64,000 bases of DNA, taken from contig DAIAZB010000395.1 in assembly GCA_027443745.1 (NCBI GenBank), forward strand, positions 3,989 through 67,988. The letters run 5' to 3'. Below the pieces are notes generated by a model. That model was not told the origin of the DNA. It worked only from the letters and a program-made list of their open reading frames with translations, and did no database searches. Shown one piece after another: positions 54,907-63,894 of the stretch (position 1 is its first letter; every line of letters begins with the position of its first letter). The position numbers and the translations under genes were made by a program. The stretch is from Thiomonas sp. (GTDB lineage: Bacteria > Pseudomonadota > Gammaproteobacteria > Burkholderiales > Burkholderiaceae).

Positions 54907-55631
54907 GATTGCGCACTGGCACGCTCATCCCCGGAACCGAAACCCCGGTCGGCACCGGCCTGAATGCCCCGGTGCGCGCGACCATCCGCGTCGAAAGCGC
55001 TCTGCACCTTGCCATCGTCAAGCGCCTGCCGCGGGAGAAGGTCCTGGCGGAATGCTTCTGCGCGATGCTGTTTCGGGGCTGGGGCCTTCCCACGCCCGAG
55101 CCCATCATCATCCAAGAGCATGGAAGCCTGATCTTCGGCAGCCTGGACACCGGTTACCCGAACCTGGCGCAGCGTCTGGGGTTCTCGGAGGAACTTCCGA
55201 TCGAGCACAAGAAGCAACTCGAACTCGCTGGGTCGCACATCGTCTGCTCCTGGGACGACGCGCCCAAGGCGACGGCGGTGGATGAAGCCATCGCAAACGC
55301 CGATCGCAACCTCGGCAACGTCCTGTGGGACGGCACCGACCATGCGTACATCGATCATGACCGCACGCTTGGGCTGATCGCCCAGCAATACAACCTCTTG
55401 GCGGAGATGGCCAAGATCGTCGGGAAGGCCCGCGAGATCGAACAGGGCGCGGTCGCGGCAGCCCTCTCCCTGGACTCGACCCTTCCGTCCCGATTCGACG
55501 TGCCGGACGGTGTGGATTTTTCGCAGTTCGTACACTACACCCAGCAGCGATTGAGTGGATTGGGTGTGCGCCTCCTGAATCGTTTTCCCAAGCCTGATGA
55601 CCTCCTGACCGACCTCGAGCCCGCTCCATGA
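54903..55631 (+). CDS. HipA-like kinase family protein
   Basis: The 242-residue protein resembles the short HipA-like (HipA_2) kinases: LAIVKRLPREKVLAECFCAM gives the ATP lysine region, and DEAIANADRNLGNVLWDG with AYIDHDRTLGL gives the catalytic Asp/Asn and metal Asp. It lacks the full HipA N-terminal subdomain. HipA kinases phosphorylate tRNA synthetases; the target here is unknown. It overlaps both neighbours by four bases. Confidence 0.8.
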   Translation: MRLRTGTLIPGTETPVGTGLNAPVRATIRVESALHLAIVKRLPREKVLAECFCAMLFRGWGLPTPEPIIIQEHGSLIFGSLDTGYPNLAQRLGFSEELPIEHKKQLELAGSHIVCSWDDAPKATAVDEAIANADRNLGNVLWDGTDHAYIDHDRTLGLIAQQYNLLAEMAKIVGKAREIEQGAVAAALSLDSTLPSRFDVPDGVDFSQFVHYTQQRLSGLGVRLLNRFPKPDDLLTDLEPAP

Positions 55632-56467
55632 TCGCCGAAGCACCCGAACCCAACGCTCACTGGCGACCCGTTTTCTGGGAGCCGGTGGCAGGCACCGGCG
55701 AGCGGCTCATGGTCGGCGTCCTCGTGCAATGGAACGACCAGTTCACGGCGCACCGGTTCATTCGCGACGACGTGCTCGATTGCCTGTACGGGAAGGCCGC
55801 CAAAGGGGCACGGACCCTGATCGAGACAGCCCTCCAGAATCTGCGGGACATCGCAGCCGGCGGGGCCCTGTATGTCGACACCATGCCCGCGCTGTATGGC
55901 GTGCACCCGGGTCAGTTGCGACATACCCATGCCGAGAGTCTGGCGGAGGTGTTACGCACTGCGGCGCTGCTGTACTCCAGTCTCACCAACCTGGACAAGC
56001 TCGACGAACTCGAGGAAGTCGACGCTCCCTCGCAGGAGGAAGGCAACAGGCGCTTCACCACGGAGGTTCGCGACCGGGTGATCGCGGCGCGCCCGCAGCT
56101 GACCCAGTACTTTGGACGCACGGCCCCCCTCATCGACGGCGGCGAGCTCACCAGATTCGGGTTCGTGAGCCCACGCGTCATCCTTCATTTCGGCGTGCTC
56201 TCGGCGGTCAGGCAACCGACCGGCCTGCGTGACGCCAGAGCCCGATTGTGGGAACTGTTCCGCGCCCGCGAGCTCTCCGGCATCAATCTCGCCGCCCTGA
56301 TCTTCGGCACGCCGAGCGCAGAAGATCCGACCCTGTCACCGCGCCAGGTCGATGCCATGCGACGCAACCTGGACGAGATCGAGCGAGAAGCTGACAGCTA
56401 CGAGATGCGATTTTTCGCGGTCGCGTCCGTGCAGGCCGGCGCTGACCGCGTGCTCGAGCTGGCCTAG
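55628..56467 (+). CDS. Unknown protein, third gene of the HipA-like operon
   Basis: The 279-residue protein starts four bases inside the kinase gene. The N-terminus (HWRPVFWEPVAGTGERLMVG, VLVQWNDQFTAHRFI) is reminiscent of DUF3037-type partners of HipA-like kinases, which often begin with a similar strand-rich GV(V)L unit; this is weak. The rest is helical with no match. A terminator follows, so the operon is regulator-kinase-unknown. Confidence 0.7.
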   Translation: MIAEAPEPNAHWRPVFWEPVAGTGERLMVGVLVQWNDQFTAHRFIRDDVLDCLYGKAAKGARTLIETALQNLRDIAAGGALYVDTMPALYGVHPGQLRHTHAESLAEVLRTAALLYSSLTNLDKLDELEEVDAPSQEEGNRRFTTEVRDRVIAARPQLTQYFGRTAPLIDGGELTRFGFVSPRVILHFGVLSAVRQPTGLRDARARLWELFRARELSGINLAALIFGTPSAEDPTLSPRQVDAMRRNLDEIEREADSYEMRFFAVASVQAGADRVLELA

Positions 56468-56490
56468 TCTCCGCCCTCCCTCCATGCAGG

Positions 56491-56511
56491 CCGCCATCCG
56501 GCGGTTTTTTT
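56491..56511 (+). terminator. Rho-independent terminator
   Basis: A CCGCC-ATC-CGGCGG-type hairpin is followed by seven T residues, 24 bp after the stop of the kinase operon. It should end that transcript before the next promoter region at 56564. Confidence 0.8.
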
Positions 56512-56563
56512 GCGTCTTGCGGGAAGCGGTAGGCACAGGGGACATCCCCTTCGCAAATGAACT

Positions 56564-56598
56564 ACGGCATGCCGTTGTGTTTTGGTACGGTTTGCCGT
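56564..56598. promoter_or_regulatory. Two ACGG-N4-CCGT operators
   Basis: Dyads ACGGCATGCCGT (56564-56575) and ACGGTTTGCCGT (56587-56598) lie just before the gene run 56639-58906. They match the three sites between the XRE genes and share the 23-bp spacing, so the same repressor likely controls both promoters. Confidence 0.8.
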
Positions 56599-56638
56599 AT
56601 CTTCTGGGTTCATCGCAATCCGGAACCGGTCCCAGTCC

Positions 56639-56857
56639 ATGTTCTTCCTCCGCTCCTCCGTGAACTATGCCTTGGTCGGCGAGCGTGATGGCTGCGCGGG
56701 CCGGGAGCCGGCGCCACGCCTGTGGCGCAGGACGGACTATCGATCGGGTTATGCCTGTGGCCTGCTCGAACGCGCGCAGCGCATCGCCGGCGCCGAACGG
56801 CAAGCGGATTGCTCGCTCGGGCAGCCACCGGAGGACGATCATGCTGACGTCAGCTGA
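56639..56857 (+). CDS. Small hypothetical protein
   Basis: The 72-residue frame (ATG 56639) begins MFFLRSSVNYALVGERDGCA and includes DYRSGYACGLLERAQRIAGA. It is the first gene after the paired operators and overlaps the next gene by 17 bp. No family recognised; coding status rests on position and codon pattern. Confidence 0.5.
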   Translation: MFFLRSSVNYALVGERDGCAGREPAPRLWRRTDYRSGYACGLLERAQRIAGAERQADCSLGQPPEDDHADVS

Positions 56858-57104
56858 AACCTGGGAAGTCGGCAGCCATCGCAGCGTCGAACGGGTGTTA
56901 CCCGATGGCCAGCGATTCACTCTCTGCGAGATCTATAGCGGCGCGCTCGACAGCCTGGAGCAGGCAGACGCCGCGCAGCACCTGGTCGCCGCAGCACCCC
57001 AGCTGATGCGTGCCCTGCGCCTGATGCTTGCGCAGGGCACATCGGACGGAGCCCGGGCGATAGCCACCAGCGCCCTGAACATGGCGCTGGGAGTGCGTCG
57101 ATGA
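56841..57104 (+). CDS. Small hypothetical protein
   Basis: The 87-residue protein starts at ATG 56841, behind a GGAGG site, and contains SHRSVERVLPDGQRFTLCEI and a helical C-terminus. Its stop overlaps the ATG of the HD-domain gene by four bases. No family recognised; it is part of the accessory gene run of the element. Confidence 0.65.
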   Translation: MLTSAETWEVGSHRSVERVLPDGQRFTLCEIYSGALDSLEQADAAQHLVAAAPQLMRALRLMLAQGTSDGARAIATSALNMALGVRR

Positions 57105-57724
57105 CCGCACTCCTGACGAACAGCGGCATCGACGTGTGCCCCGGCGAGCTCGATCCCTCGACCGTACGCATCGACGACATCGCGCACGCGCTGTCTCTGC
57201 GCTGCAGACTCCTCGGGCACACGAGAATCCACTACTCGGTCGCGCAGCACAGCCTGCTCGTGACCCGCATCCTCGAGGGCATGGGCGCCCCCCGGGACGC
57301 GATCCTCTGCGGCTTGATGCACGACGCGCACGAGGCCTACGTCGGAAACGTACCGACATCGATCAAGACATTGCTCGGCGCCGCTTGGGCGGACGTGGAG
57401 CGGCAGGCTGAGGCGGCCGTTCTCGTGGCAACCGGTCTGACGCACGCCATGATGGACTGGCGGGACTTGATCCGCCACGTCGACCGGATCGCACTGGCCA
57501 CGGAACGGCGCGACCTGATGCGCTTCGATGCCGACTCGAATCGCAGCTGGCCGGCGCTTGCCGGCGTCGAGCCATATCCCCACCCCGCCACGGAAGGCGG
57601 ATGGTCACCGCGCTGGTGGGAAGAGCTGTTTCTCGACCGATTCAAGAAACTCGGCGGTGTACAGATCCACCCCGTGCACGCCGCGATGTTCCGGCCCACA
57701 CGCAGCGGCGTGACGGTTCTCTAA
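57101..57724 (+). CDS. HD-domain phosphohydrolase (YfbR-like)
   Basis: The 207-residue protein has the HD metal site spread over TRIHYSVAQHSLLV, LCGLMHDAHEAYVGN and RHVDRIAL. Closest style is YfbR-like 5'-nucleotidases found on phages and ICEs. The nucleotide substrate is unknown. It could adjust nucleotide pools during transfer or serve in defence; both are inference. Four-base overlap upstream. Confidence 0.83.
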   Translation: MTALLTNSGIDVCPGELDPSTVRIDDIAHALSLRCRLLGHTRIHYSVAQHSLLVTRILEGMGAPRDAILCGLMHDAHEAYVGNVPTSIKTLLGAAWADVERQAEAAVLVATGLTHAMMDWRDLIRHVDRIALATERRDLMRFDADSNRSWPALAGVEPYPHPATEGGWSPRWWEELFLDRFKKLGGVQIHPVHAAMFRPTRSGVTVL

Positions 57725-57745
57725 CGATATCCGAAGGAGTCGCTC

Positions 57746-58054
57746 ATGAAGCGTTCAATTCTCACTGTTGGCATGCTCCTCGCGGTCGGCTTGGCCGGGT
57801 GCGGCAGGCATGGCTCCGCGTCCGCACCCGGCCCGAGCCCCTTCTCTGGACACGACAAGGCGTGGTTCGATGCGCACATCAAGGAGCGCGCAGCTGAGGT
57901 CAAGTGGTGCAACGGCAACAGCGGCTATGTCAACCCGCTTCAGCCACCCCAGCGTGCCGACCAGGCCGCGACCTGGGATCCATCTTGCGACGCAGCCTCA
58001 GATTCGTGGAATGCCGGGTTGCGCAACGCCAGGACCGGCCCCGGAGCATTCTGA
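57746..58054 (+). CDS. EexN-like entry-exclusion lipoprotein
   Basis: The 102-residue protein has a lipoprotein signal with the lipobox LAGC at about residue 19. The mature part (GHDKAWFDAHIKERAAEVKW, CNGNS and a later C) has the pattern of EexN-family proteins, which block redundant conjugation into a cell that already has the element. GAAGGAG precedes ATG 57746. Confidence 0.78.
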   Translation: MKRSILTVGMLLAVGLAGCGRHGSASAPGPSPFSGHDKAWFDAHIKERAAEVKWCNGNSGYVNPLQPPQRADQAATWDPSCDAASDSWNAGLRNARTGPGAF

Positions 58055-58195
58055 ATCGGGCCATTCGCACTCATCGGCTGGACACCGGCGACGGTATAGA
58101 CCGTCCTCGGGGTCAGCCAGACAAGACCGACAGAAAGAACGTTAAGGAGGCGCTCGCGACGCGCGACGCTGACTGATCTCGGAAGACCGACCTCC

Positions 58196-58477
58196 ATGTA
58201 CAACGACCTCCTCGAGCTTCCCCAACGCGTGATCGCAACGGCCCGCATCGGCGTGCGCCCCGAATTGCGTGACATCGAGACCGCAAGCCGCCAACTGATT
58301 GCCGCTCGCACGGAGCTGCAGCAGCGTGGCCGCAGCGCTCTGGACCTGGAACCGGCGCGGGTCGCCATCGCGGTGCTGCGCCTCGGCCACATGCCGCATC
58401 GCAATGCCTGCATCGGCGCCGTGGCGGCGCTCGCCGACGTGATGACGGATCCGGAGCCCCTCAACGGGGATGTGTGA
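58196..58477 (+). CDS. Small hypothetical protein
   Basis: The 93-residue protein begins MYNDLLELPQRVIATARIGV and is helical. Its stop shares bases with the start of the next small gene (TGATG). No family recognised. The 141 bp upstream hold no gene I can support. Confidence 0.6.
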   Translation: MYNDLLELPQRVIATARIGVRPELRDIETASRQLIAARTELQQRGRSALDLEPARVAIAVLRLGHMPHRNACIGAVAALADVMTDPEPLNGDV

Positions 58478-58638
58478 TGGCTTTGGACGTGGGACACGTG
58501 GCAAACTCTGACGATCCTGGTGCTCGCTGCGGCACCGCCCTCGACACCCGTACCGCCGTGCTCCTGCGCGCCGACTTTGCAGAGCATCGTCGCCAGACCC
58601 GCGGCTTCGGGCCTGAACCGGAACTAACCCATGGCTGA
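58477..58638 (+). CDS. Very small coupled protein
   Basis: A 53-residue frame starts at ATG 58477, sharing one base with the upstream stop, and ends with a TGA that overlaps the AlpA ATG (58631). Residues such as TRTAVLLRADFAEHRRQTRG look coding. The tight overlaps on both sides suggest a real coupled gene, but no family is recognised. Confidence 0.45.
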   Translation: MALDVGHVANSDDPGARCGTALDTRTAVLLRADFAEHRRQTRGFGPEPELTHG

Positions 58639-58906
58639 CAAGATCCTTGTGACTGCCCTCGAGGGCGCCCGCATGCTCTCCATGGGTCGCTCGACGTTTT
58701 GGCGCGCCGTCAGCGCCGGCATGCTGCCGCAACCCGTGCGGATTGGCGGCGTTACGCGGTGGCGGGTGAGCGATCTGCTTCGCGCTGTCGATCCAGCCAG
58801 TCCGCCCACCACTGCATCAGCTCCCGGCGCTGATCCAGATACTGCGCCCGGTTGTACGCCGCCCGAACCGCATCAGTCTCCCGGTGCGCGAGCTGGCGCT
58901 CGATGA
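58631..58906 (+). CDS. AlpA-like excisionase/regulator
   Basis: The 91-residue protein has the AlpA helix-turn-helix (LEGARMLSMGRSTFWRAVSA, GGVTRWRVSDLLRAV). AlpA factors drive integrase expression or excision in P4-like elements. The C-terminal third runs antisense over the last 155 bp of the integrase gene, an unusual convergent overlap. Confidence 0.85.
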   Translation: MADKILVTALEGARMLSMGRSTFWRAVSAGMLPQPVRIGGVTRWRVSDLLRAVDPASPPTTASAPGADPDTAPGCTPPEPHQSPGARAGAR

Positions 58907-59930
58907 CGTCGTGCGCAAAACCCGATTGCTCATTGAGCACCGTGGAGGCCAGCGCCCGGAACCCGTGCGCGGTCATCCGGGTCCGGTATCCCAGCCGGTA
59001 GAGCGCGAACAGAAATGTGTTCTCGGACAGGGCATGTCCGGAGCGCCGCGGCGAGTCCAGCACGAGATCGCGATCGCCGGTGAGCAGCCGAAGCCGTTCG
59101 AGCACCGCCTGCGCCTGTCGTGACAGCGGCACGACGTGCGGCAAACCCGCCTTCATCCTGCTTTCAGGAACAACCCAGACCGCGTCCTCCTCGCGCAACT
59201 CGTCCCAACGCATGCTGCGCAATTCGCCGACGCGCACGAAGGTCAATGCAAGCAATTGCAGACCGAGGCGAGTGACCTGCTCGTCATAGCTGTCGATCGC
59301 CGCGAGCAAAGCGCCTGTCTCGGCGGGCGGAATACTGGCCATTGGCTTCTTCACCTTGCGCGGCTGCAGAACCCGCACCAGGCCGGCCGCGCCATGGCTC
59401 TCGATGTAACCGACGTCCTGGGCGTAGTCGAAAACGGCGGTGATGCGTCCGGCTACGCGATGCGCAGTCTCAACGCGCCCGCCGATCTGCACTGCCTGTA
59501 CCACCTCGACGAGCTTCGTGCGCCGGATCTGGTCGATCGGCAAGGATCCAATGACGGGGTAGGCGAAGCGCTCCAGCGTGCCGGCGACCTGGCCCTGATG
59601 TTTACCGTTGGAGAGGCCGGGAAGCTTGATCTTGAGCCATTGCTCGGCGACATCCTTGAACGTCGGCACCACCTTCGGCGCCGGCGTGGCGGCCTCTGCC
59701 TCGTTTGGAGCGCCCTTGGCCTGCACGTGGGCCACCCGGGCCTGCGCCAGGGTCATGACCGGGTAGCGCCCATAGGTCCGCGTGCGCTGCTTGCCATCCT
59801 GCGCATAATTCGCCCGCCAGCTCTTCAGTCCGGTCGGTGCCACAAAGAGATACAGCCCACCGCCGTCGGTGAGCTTGTAGGGCCGCTCCTGCGGCCTGGC
59901 CGCCTCGACGGCCTTCACGGTGAGACCCAT
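58752..59930 (-). CDS. int: P4-type tyrosine integrase
   Basis: The 392-residue recombinase has the DUF4102-like arm-binding start (MGLTVKAVEAARPQERPYKL) and the catalytic set Arg in FVRVGELRSM, His-x-x-Arg in HGFRALAS and Tyr in AAYNRAQYLDQRR. The start ATG 59930 is chosen from the family N-terminus; the longer frame adds a non-conserved leader. It is next to tRNA-Ser, with its start facing the tRNA, so the element likely sits in the tRNA 3' end. Confidence 0.92.
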   Translation of the reverse strand: MGLTVKAVEAARPQERPYKLTDGGGLYLFVAPTGLKSWRANYAQDGKQRTRTYGRYPVMTLAQARVAHVQAKGAPNEAEAATPAPKVVPTFKDVAEQWLKIKLPGLSNGKHQGQVAGTLERFAYPVIGSLPIDQIRRTKLVEVVQAVQIGGRVETAHRVAGRITAVFDYAQDVGYIESHGAAGLVRVLQPRKVKKPMASIPPAETGALLAAIDSYDEQVTRLGLQLLALTFVRVGELRSMRWDELREEDAVWVVPESRMKAGLPHVVPLSRQAQAVLERLRLLTGDRDLVLDSPRRSGHALSENTFLFALYRLGYRTRMTAHGFRALASTVLNEQSGFAHDVIERQLAHRETDAVRAAYNRAQYLDQRRELMQWWADWLDRQREADRSPATA

Positions 59931-60090
59931 GGTATCGCCCCTCTCGATGCCATGAACGATACCACGTTTGGAGGCTGGCTGGCGTGGTACCGCCACGAAC
60001 GCAAAAGGACGCCAAGGGACGCACCCCCCTCTGAAAAAGCCCCTTCGCAGAGATTGCGCGGGGCGTTCGGGGATCGCCTTGGATCAATTC

Positions 60091-60178
60091 TGGCGGAAGC
60101 GGTGAGATTCGAACTCACGAACGGTTGCCCGTTGCCGGTTTTCAAGACCGGTGCAATCGACCCCTCTGCCACGCTTCC
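60091..60178 (-). tRNA. tRNA-Ser: tRNA-Ser(TGA), probable integration site
   Basis: Read on the minus strand the 88-base gene starts GGAAGCG, pairs with CGCTTCC at the 3' side and ends with GCCA. The anticodon loop is CTTGAAA (anticodon TGA), and the long variable arm fits Ser. The 3' end lies toward the integrase, so this is the probable attachment site. No second copy of the 3' end was found in the window. Confidence 0.93.
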
Positions 60179-60219
60179 GAAGGGTCAGGATTGTAGGCGA
60201 GCCCCGGGATTGGGTTGCA

Positions 60220-61557
60220 TCAAGCCGTGGAGTCCGGTATAGGCTCTGCATCGCGTCGGCTATCTTCAGTGGGCGGCAGAAACAGGGTCAAGACCTCGTT
60301 GAGCAGTTCCCATCCTCTGGGCGTGGCGGCAATGCGCCTGGGTGTTTCAAGGAGCAATCCCAACTGCCCGGCATGGTCCAGCCCGGAGCGCAGGGTCGAC
60401 AACGGCAAGCCGGTGCGCTGGGTGTACAGCTCGGGGTTGAAACCTTCGCGCAGGCGCAAGGCGTTCAGCAGGAACTCGAATGGGAGTTCACGTCGCGTCA
60501 CCTCCTGCTCAGCTTGCATGGCCGTGCCCGACATCGCTTGCTGCATGTAGCGCTCGGGCTGGCGCCAGCGGGTCTGGCGGATGACGCGGTGGGCGAAACT
60601 CAGCTTGGAATGTGCGCCGGCGCCTAGCCCCAGGTAATCGCCAAATTCCCAGTAATTGCGGTTGTGCCGGCTGTAGTGCCCTGGGCGAGCGTAGGCCGAC
60701 ACCTCGTAGCGCTCCAAACCCGCACATTGCGCTGCGTCAGCCACGGCCAGTTGCATGTCGGCAGCCAGTTCGCCGTCAGGCAACTGCTTGGGTGGGCGCT
60801 TGGCAAACGGCGTTTGTGGCTCCAGGGTGAGTTGGTAGAGCGAGAGGTGGGGTGGCTCGTGGGCAAGCGCCTGCCGCACCTCGGCCACGACCTGCTCCAG
60901 GCTTTGACCGGGCAGCGCGAACATCAGGTCAATATTGAAGGTGGGAACGACACGGCTGGCTTCTTCGATGGCGGCTCGGGCTTGCCTTGCGTCGTGGATG
61001 CGGCCAAGAACGCGGAGTTTGGCGTCATCGAAGCTCTGCACGCCGATGGATAGACGATTGACACCGGCTTGGGCATAGGCTGCGAAGCGATCGCGTTCGA
61101 ACGTGCCGGGATTGGCTTCGAGAGTGATTTCCGCATCGGGCATCAAGGCGGCTCGTGCCCGCACCTGCGTCAACAGGGCATCGATGGCATCGGGAGAGAA
61201 AAGGCTGGGCGTGCCACCGCCGATGAAGACGCTCGCGATGCGGCGCCCCCAGATGAGTGGCAGCGCGACATCCAGATCTGCGATCAAGGCCTGCACATAG
61301 CGCTCTTCGGGAATGACGGATTCGGCACCGCGCCATTCATGGGAATTGAAGTCGCAGTATGGGCATTTGCGCAGGCACCAGGGCATGTGCAGGTACAAGG
61401 CCAGCGGTGGCAGAGCCCGGAGTTGCAGGGTGCCGGCGCGCATGTAGTGCGGGAGTTGCACGGTTGCATGCTGCAACGGCGGGACGCCGGTGGCCGTCAC
61501 ACTGGCCGTTGGCGCCAGCTCGACTTGCGGGTGAATCGGCACGACTCGACCGTTCAC
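60220..61557 (-). CDS. hemW: Radical SAM heme chaperone HemW
   Basis: The protein has about 445 residues with the CX3CX2C motif of HemW-type radical SAM (WCLRKCPYCDF) and GGGTPSLF and ANPGTFERDR. HemW binds heme and is thought to deliver it to targets such as nitrate reductase. The start is GTG 61557, which overlaps the rdgB stop by four bases (GTGA); the longer frame begins with TTG 61596. There are about 50 residues before the conserved core. Confidence 0.88.
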   Translation of the reverse strand: MNGRVVPIHPQVELAPTASVTATGVPPLQHATVQLPHYMRAGTLQLRALPPLALYLHMPWCLRKCPYCDFNSHEWRGAESVIPEERYVQALIADLDVALPLIWGRRIASVFIGGGTPSLFSPDAIDALLTQVRARAALMPDAEITLEANPGTFERDRFAAYAQAGVNRLSIGVQSFDDAKLRVLGRIHDARQARAAIEEASRVVPTFNIDLMFALPGQSLEQVVAEVRQALAHEPPHLSLYQLTLEPQTPFAKRPPKQLPDGELAADMQLAVADAAQCAGLERYEVSAYARPGHYSRHNRNYWEFGDYLGLGAGAHSKLSFAHRVIRQTRWRQPERYMQQAMSGTAMQAEQEVTRRELPFEFLLNALRLREGFNPELYTQRTGLPLSTLRSGLDHAGQLGLLLETPRRIAATPRGWELLNEVLTLFLPPTEDSRRDAEPIPDSTA

Positions 61558-62234
61558 GACGGGCTGCCAGGTGTCAGCCTGGAACGGATACGCCAAACAA
61601 CCTGCAGCAACTGCACCAGTTGCCGCGCTGCGCGGGCACGATGGCTGATGCTATTTTTCTGTTCAGCCGGGATTTGGGCCAGGGTCAGGTTCGCATCGGG
61701 CAGCAGGAACAGGGGGTCATAGCCGAAACCGCCCTCGCCCGCGGCGGCAAGCGCAATGGCACCGTGCAGCCAGCCGTGGGCGATGAGCGGCTCGGGGTCG
61801 CTCGCATGGCGCACGGCGGCAAGCACACAGGTGAAGTGGGCGCGACGCTCGGCCACCGCTTCCATCTCCCGCAGCAATTTGCCGTTGTTGGCCTGATCCT
61901 GCGCGGCGCGGCTGCGTTGGCCACTGTCGAATCCACCGTTTTCGTGCGCGTAACGGGCGGAATGCACCCCAGGGGCCCCGGCAAGCGCCTGGACGCACAG
62001 CCCAGAATCATCGGCCAGCGCCGGCAGGCCTGTCTGCGCCGAGGCATGCCGAGCCTTCGCAAGGGCATTTTCGATGAAGGTGGCGTGGGGCTCGGGGCAT
62101 GCACTGACGTTCCAGTCGGACTGCAAGGCCAGGTCGAGATCCAACCCCTGCAGCAACACCTGGAATTCACGCCATTTGCCCGCATTGCCCGTCGCCAGCA
62201 CGAGGCGCGGCTGATCGCCTGCAACCACCTTCAT
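61554..62234 (-). CDS. rdgB: RdgB/HAM1 non-canonical purine NTP pyrophosphatase
   Basis: The 226-residue enzyme removes XTP, ITP and dITP. The motifs [39 protein letters not shown] and ISHRARA are intact. It overlaps rph by four bases (ATGA) and hemW by four bases, forming a compact housekeeping operon typical of Burkholderiales. Confidence 0.94.
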   Translation of the reverse strand: MKVVAGDQPRLVLATGNAGKWREFQVLLQGLDLDLALQSDWNVSACPEPHATFIENALAKARHASAQTGLPALADDSGLCVQALAGAPGVHSARYAHENGGFDSGQRSRAAQDQANNGKLLREMEAVAERRAHFTCVLAAVRHASDPEPLIAHGWLHGAIALAAAGEGGFGYDPLFLLPDANLTLAQIPAEQKNSISHRARAARQLVQLLQVVWRIRSRLTPGSPS

Positions 62235-62959
62235 GCCAAGCCAAGCGCCTGCCTCTGCGAACCGATGATCTGTCCGATACCGAGCTGCGCCATGTTCACC
62301 AACGCATCGAGTTGGCCACGCTGGAAAGGCTCGCCTTCGGCCGTGCCCTGCACTTCAACCAAACCGCCGGAGGCGGTGCCGACCACGTTCATGTCGCAAT
62401 CGCAGATGGAGTCCTCGTCGTACGCCAGATCGAGCAGGGTTTCGCTGCCGAGCAGGCCGACGGACACGGCTGCGACCAACTCGCGCATGGGGTTGCGCTC
62501 GACCTTGCCTTGGCGCAGCAACCATGAGCACGCGTCCCAAGCCGCCACGGCGGCACCGGTGATGGCAGCGGTACGGGTGCCACCATCGGCCTGCAGGACA
62601 TCGCAGTCGAGAAGGATCTGACGCTCGCCCAGGGCAGCGAAGTCGAACACGCTGCGCAGGCTGCGGCCAATCAGCCGCTGAATCTCCTCCGTGCGCCCCT
62701 GCGGACGGCCGCGCTTGACTTCGCGGTCGCTGCGTGTGTGGGTGGAGCGCGGCAGCATGCTGTATTCGGCCGTGACCCAGCCCTTGCCCGTGTTGCGGCG
62801 GTGCGGTGGAACGCGCTCTTCGACACTTGCCGTGCACAACACACGGGTTCGGCCGAACTCAACCAGCACCGAACCCTCGGCGTGACAGGTGAAATCACGG
62901 GTCAATCGCACTGGGCGCAGGGTATCGGCTGCGCGTGCGTCGGAGCGGGAATAGGGCAT
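62231..62959 (-). CDS. rph: RNase PH
   Basis: The 242-residue exoribonuclease trims tRNA 3' ends using phosphate. Conserved parts are [44 protein letters not shown] and [15 protein letters not shown]. Start ATG 62959 lies just behind the phosphatase stop (62965). It is cotranscribed with rdgB and hemW. Confidence 0.95.
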   Translation of the reverse strand: MPYSRSDARAADTLRPVRLTRDFTCHAEGSVLVEFGRTRVLCTASVEERVPPHRRNTGKGWVTAEYSMLPRSTHTRSDREVKRGRPQGRTEEIQRLIGRSLRSVFDFAALGERQILLDCDVLQADGGTRTAAITGAAVAAWDACSWLLRQGKVERNPMRELVAAVSVGLLGSETLLDLAYDEDSICDCDMNVVGTASGGLVEVQGTAEGEPFQRGQLDALVNMAQLGIGQIIGSQRQALGLA

Positions 62960-62964
62960 GGCGC

Positions 62965-63894
62965 TTATTTTTTCGCCGCAGCGCGACGGATGGCTTCGTT
63001 GATTTCGGCAATGGAACGCTCGATGGCGGCATCGTCAAGTTCGTCAATGTGCATATCGGGCAGGCCCGACTGGAACGTGGAGGCGAACACGCCAGGCCGG
63101 ATGCCCTCGGTGCTGACGCCCTGGGTGGTTTCGCGCTCGGCTTCCGCTTCCCACTCCATGGCCAGGGCGGTGACGTTGTCGGACTCGGCAGCGTTCTGCC
63201 GCAGCGCCAGCTCGACCATTTCGGGGACTGCATCCGACAACACGCGGTCGCTCAGCAGCCGCACGATGGTGGCCTCGGGCAACTGACTCCACAAACCGTC
63301 GGAGCACAGCATCACCATGTCGCCGGAACGCAAGGTTTGGGGAACGCCGATTTCGACGAAGGGCAACTGCGGCGAGCCCAGGCAGGTGTAAAGCACATTG
63401 CGATTGACCGGAGCGCCTTCCACAGTTGCATCGAGCACCTTGCTCTCGCGCACGGCGCGCAGCATGCGCTGCTCGGCATGGGAGTGGTCACGGGTACGGG
63501 TCAGCAGCGCACCATTGCGCAGGAAGTAAAGCCGTGAATCACCGACATGCGCCCATTGCGCCACACCGGCTTGCAAGACGCACAGCACCACGGTGGTCCG
63601 GGGGTAGTCGCTCAGACTGTGGGCTTTGGCGTAGCGTTGAATTTGCTCATGTGCAGCCAAAATCGCACGGCGCAGGAAGGCGCGAACATCGTCGAGGGCC
63701 GGCTTGGCCTCGCGCTGGAACATGGCTGCGATGGTCTGCAGGGCAAGTTGCGCTGCCATGTCGCCACGTGGATGGCCGCCCATGCCATCTGCCAGACCCA
63801 GCAAGACGCTGTCGTGCGTGTAGCAATAGCCCATGCGATCTTCATTGGCCATGCGGGCGCCACGACGACTGACCTGATAGACCGAGAATTTCAT
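62965..63894 (-). CDS. PP2C-type Ser/Thr phosphatase
   Basis: The 309-residue phosphatase has the metal motifs [35 protein letters not shown] and [10 protein letters not shown] of bacterial PP2C (Stp/PrpC type). It would reverse the action of a Ser/Thr kinase, whose gene seems to lie directly upstream. The ATG at 63894 overlaps that upstream stop by four bases. Confidence 0.92.
   Translation of the reverse strand: MKFSVYQVSRRGARMANEDRMGYCYTHDSVLLGLADGMGGHPRGDMAAQLALQTIAAMFQREAKPALDDVRAFLRRAILAAHEQIQRYAKAHSLSDYPRTTVVLCVLQAGVAQWAHVGDSRLYFLRNGALLTRTRDHSHAEQRMLRAVRESKVLDATVEGAPVNRNVLYTCLGSPQLPFVEIGVPQTLRSGDMVMLCSDGLWSQLPEATIVRLLSDRVLSDAVPEMVELALRQNAAESDNVTALAMEWEAEAERETTQGVSTEGIRPGVFASTFQSGLPDMHIDELDDAAIERSIAEINEAIRRAAAKK

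Noticed and set aside
61557..61596. Longer hemW start at TTG 61596
   Set aside because: A GTG at 61557 forms a four-base overlap with the rdgB stop, in keeping with the rest of the operon, and the extra residues are not conserved-looking.
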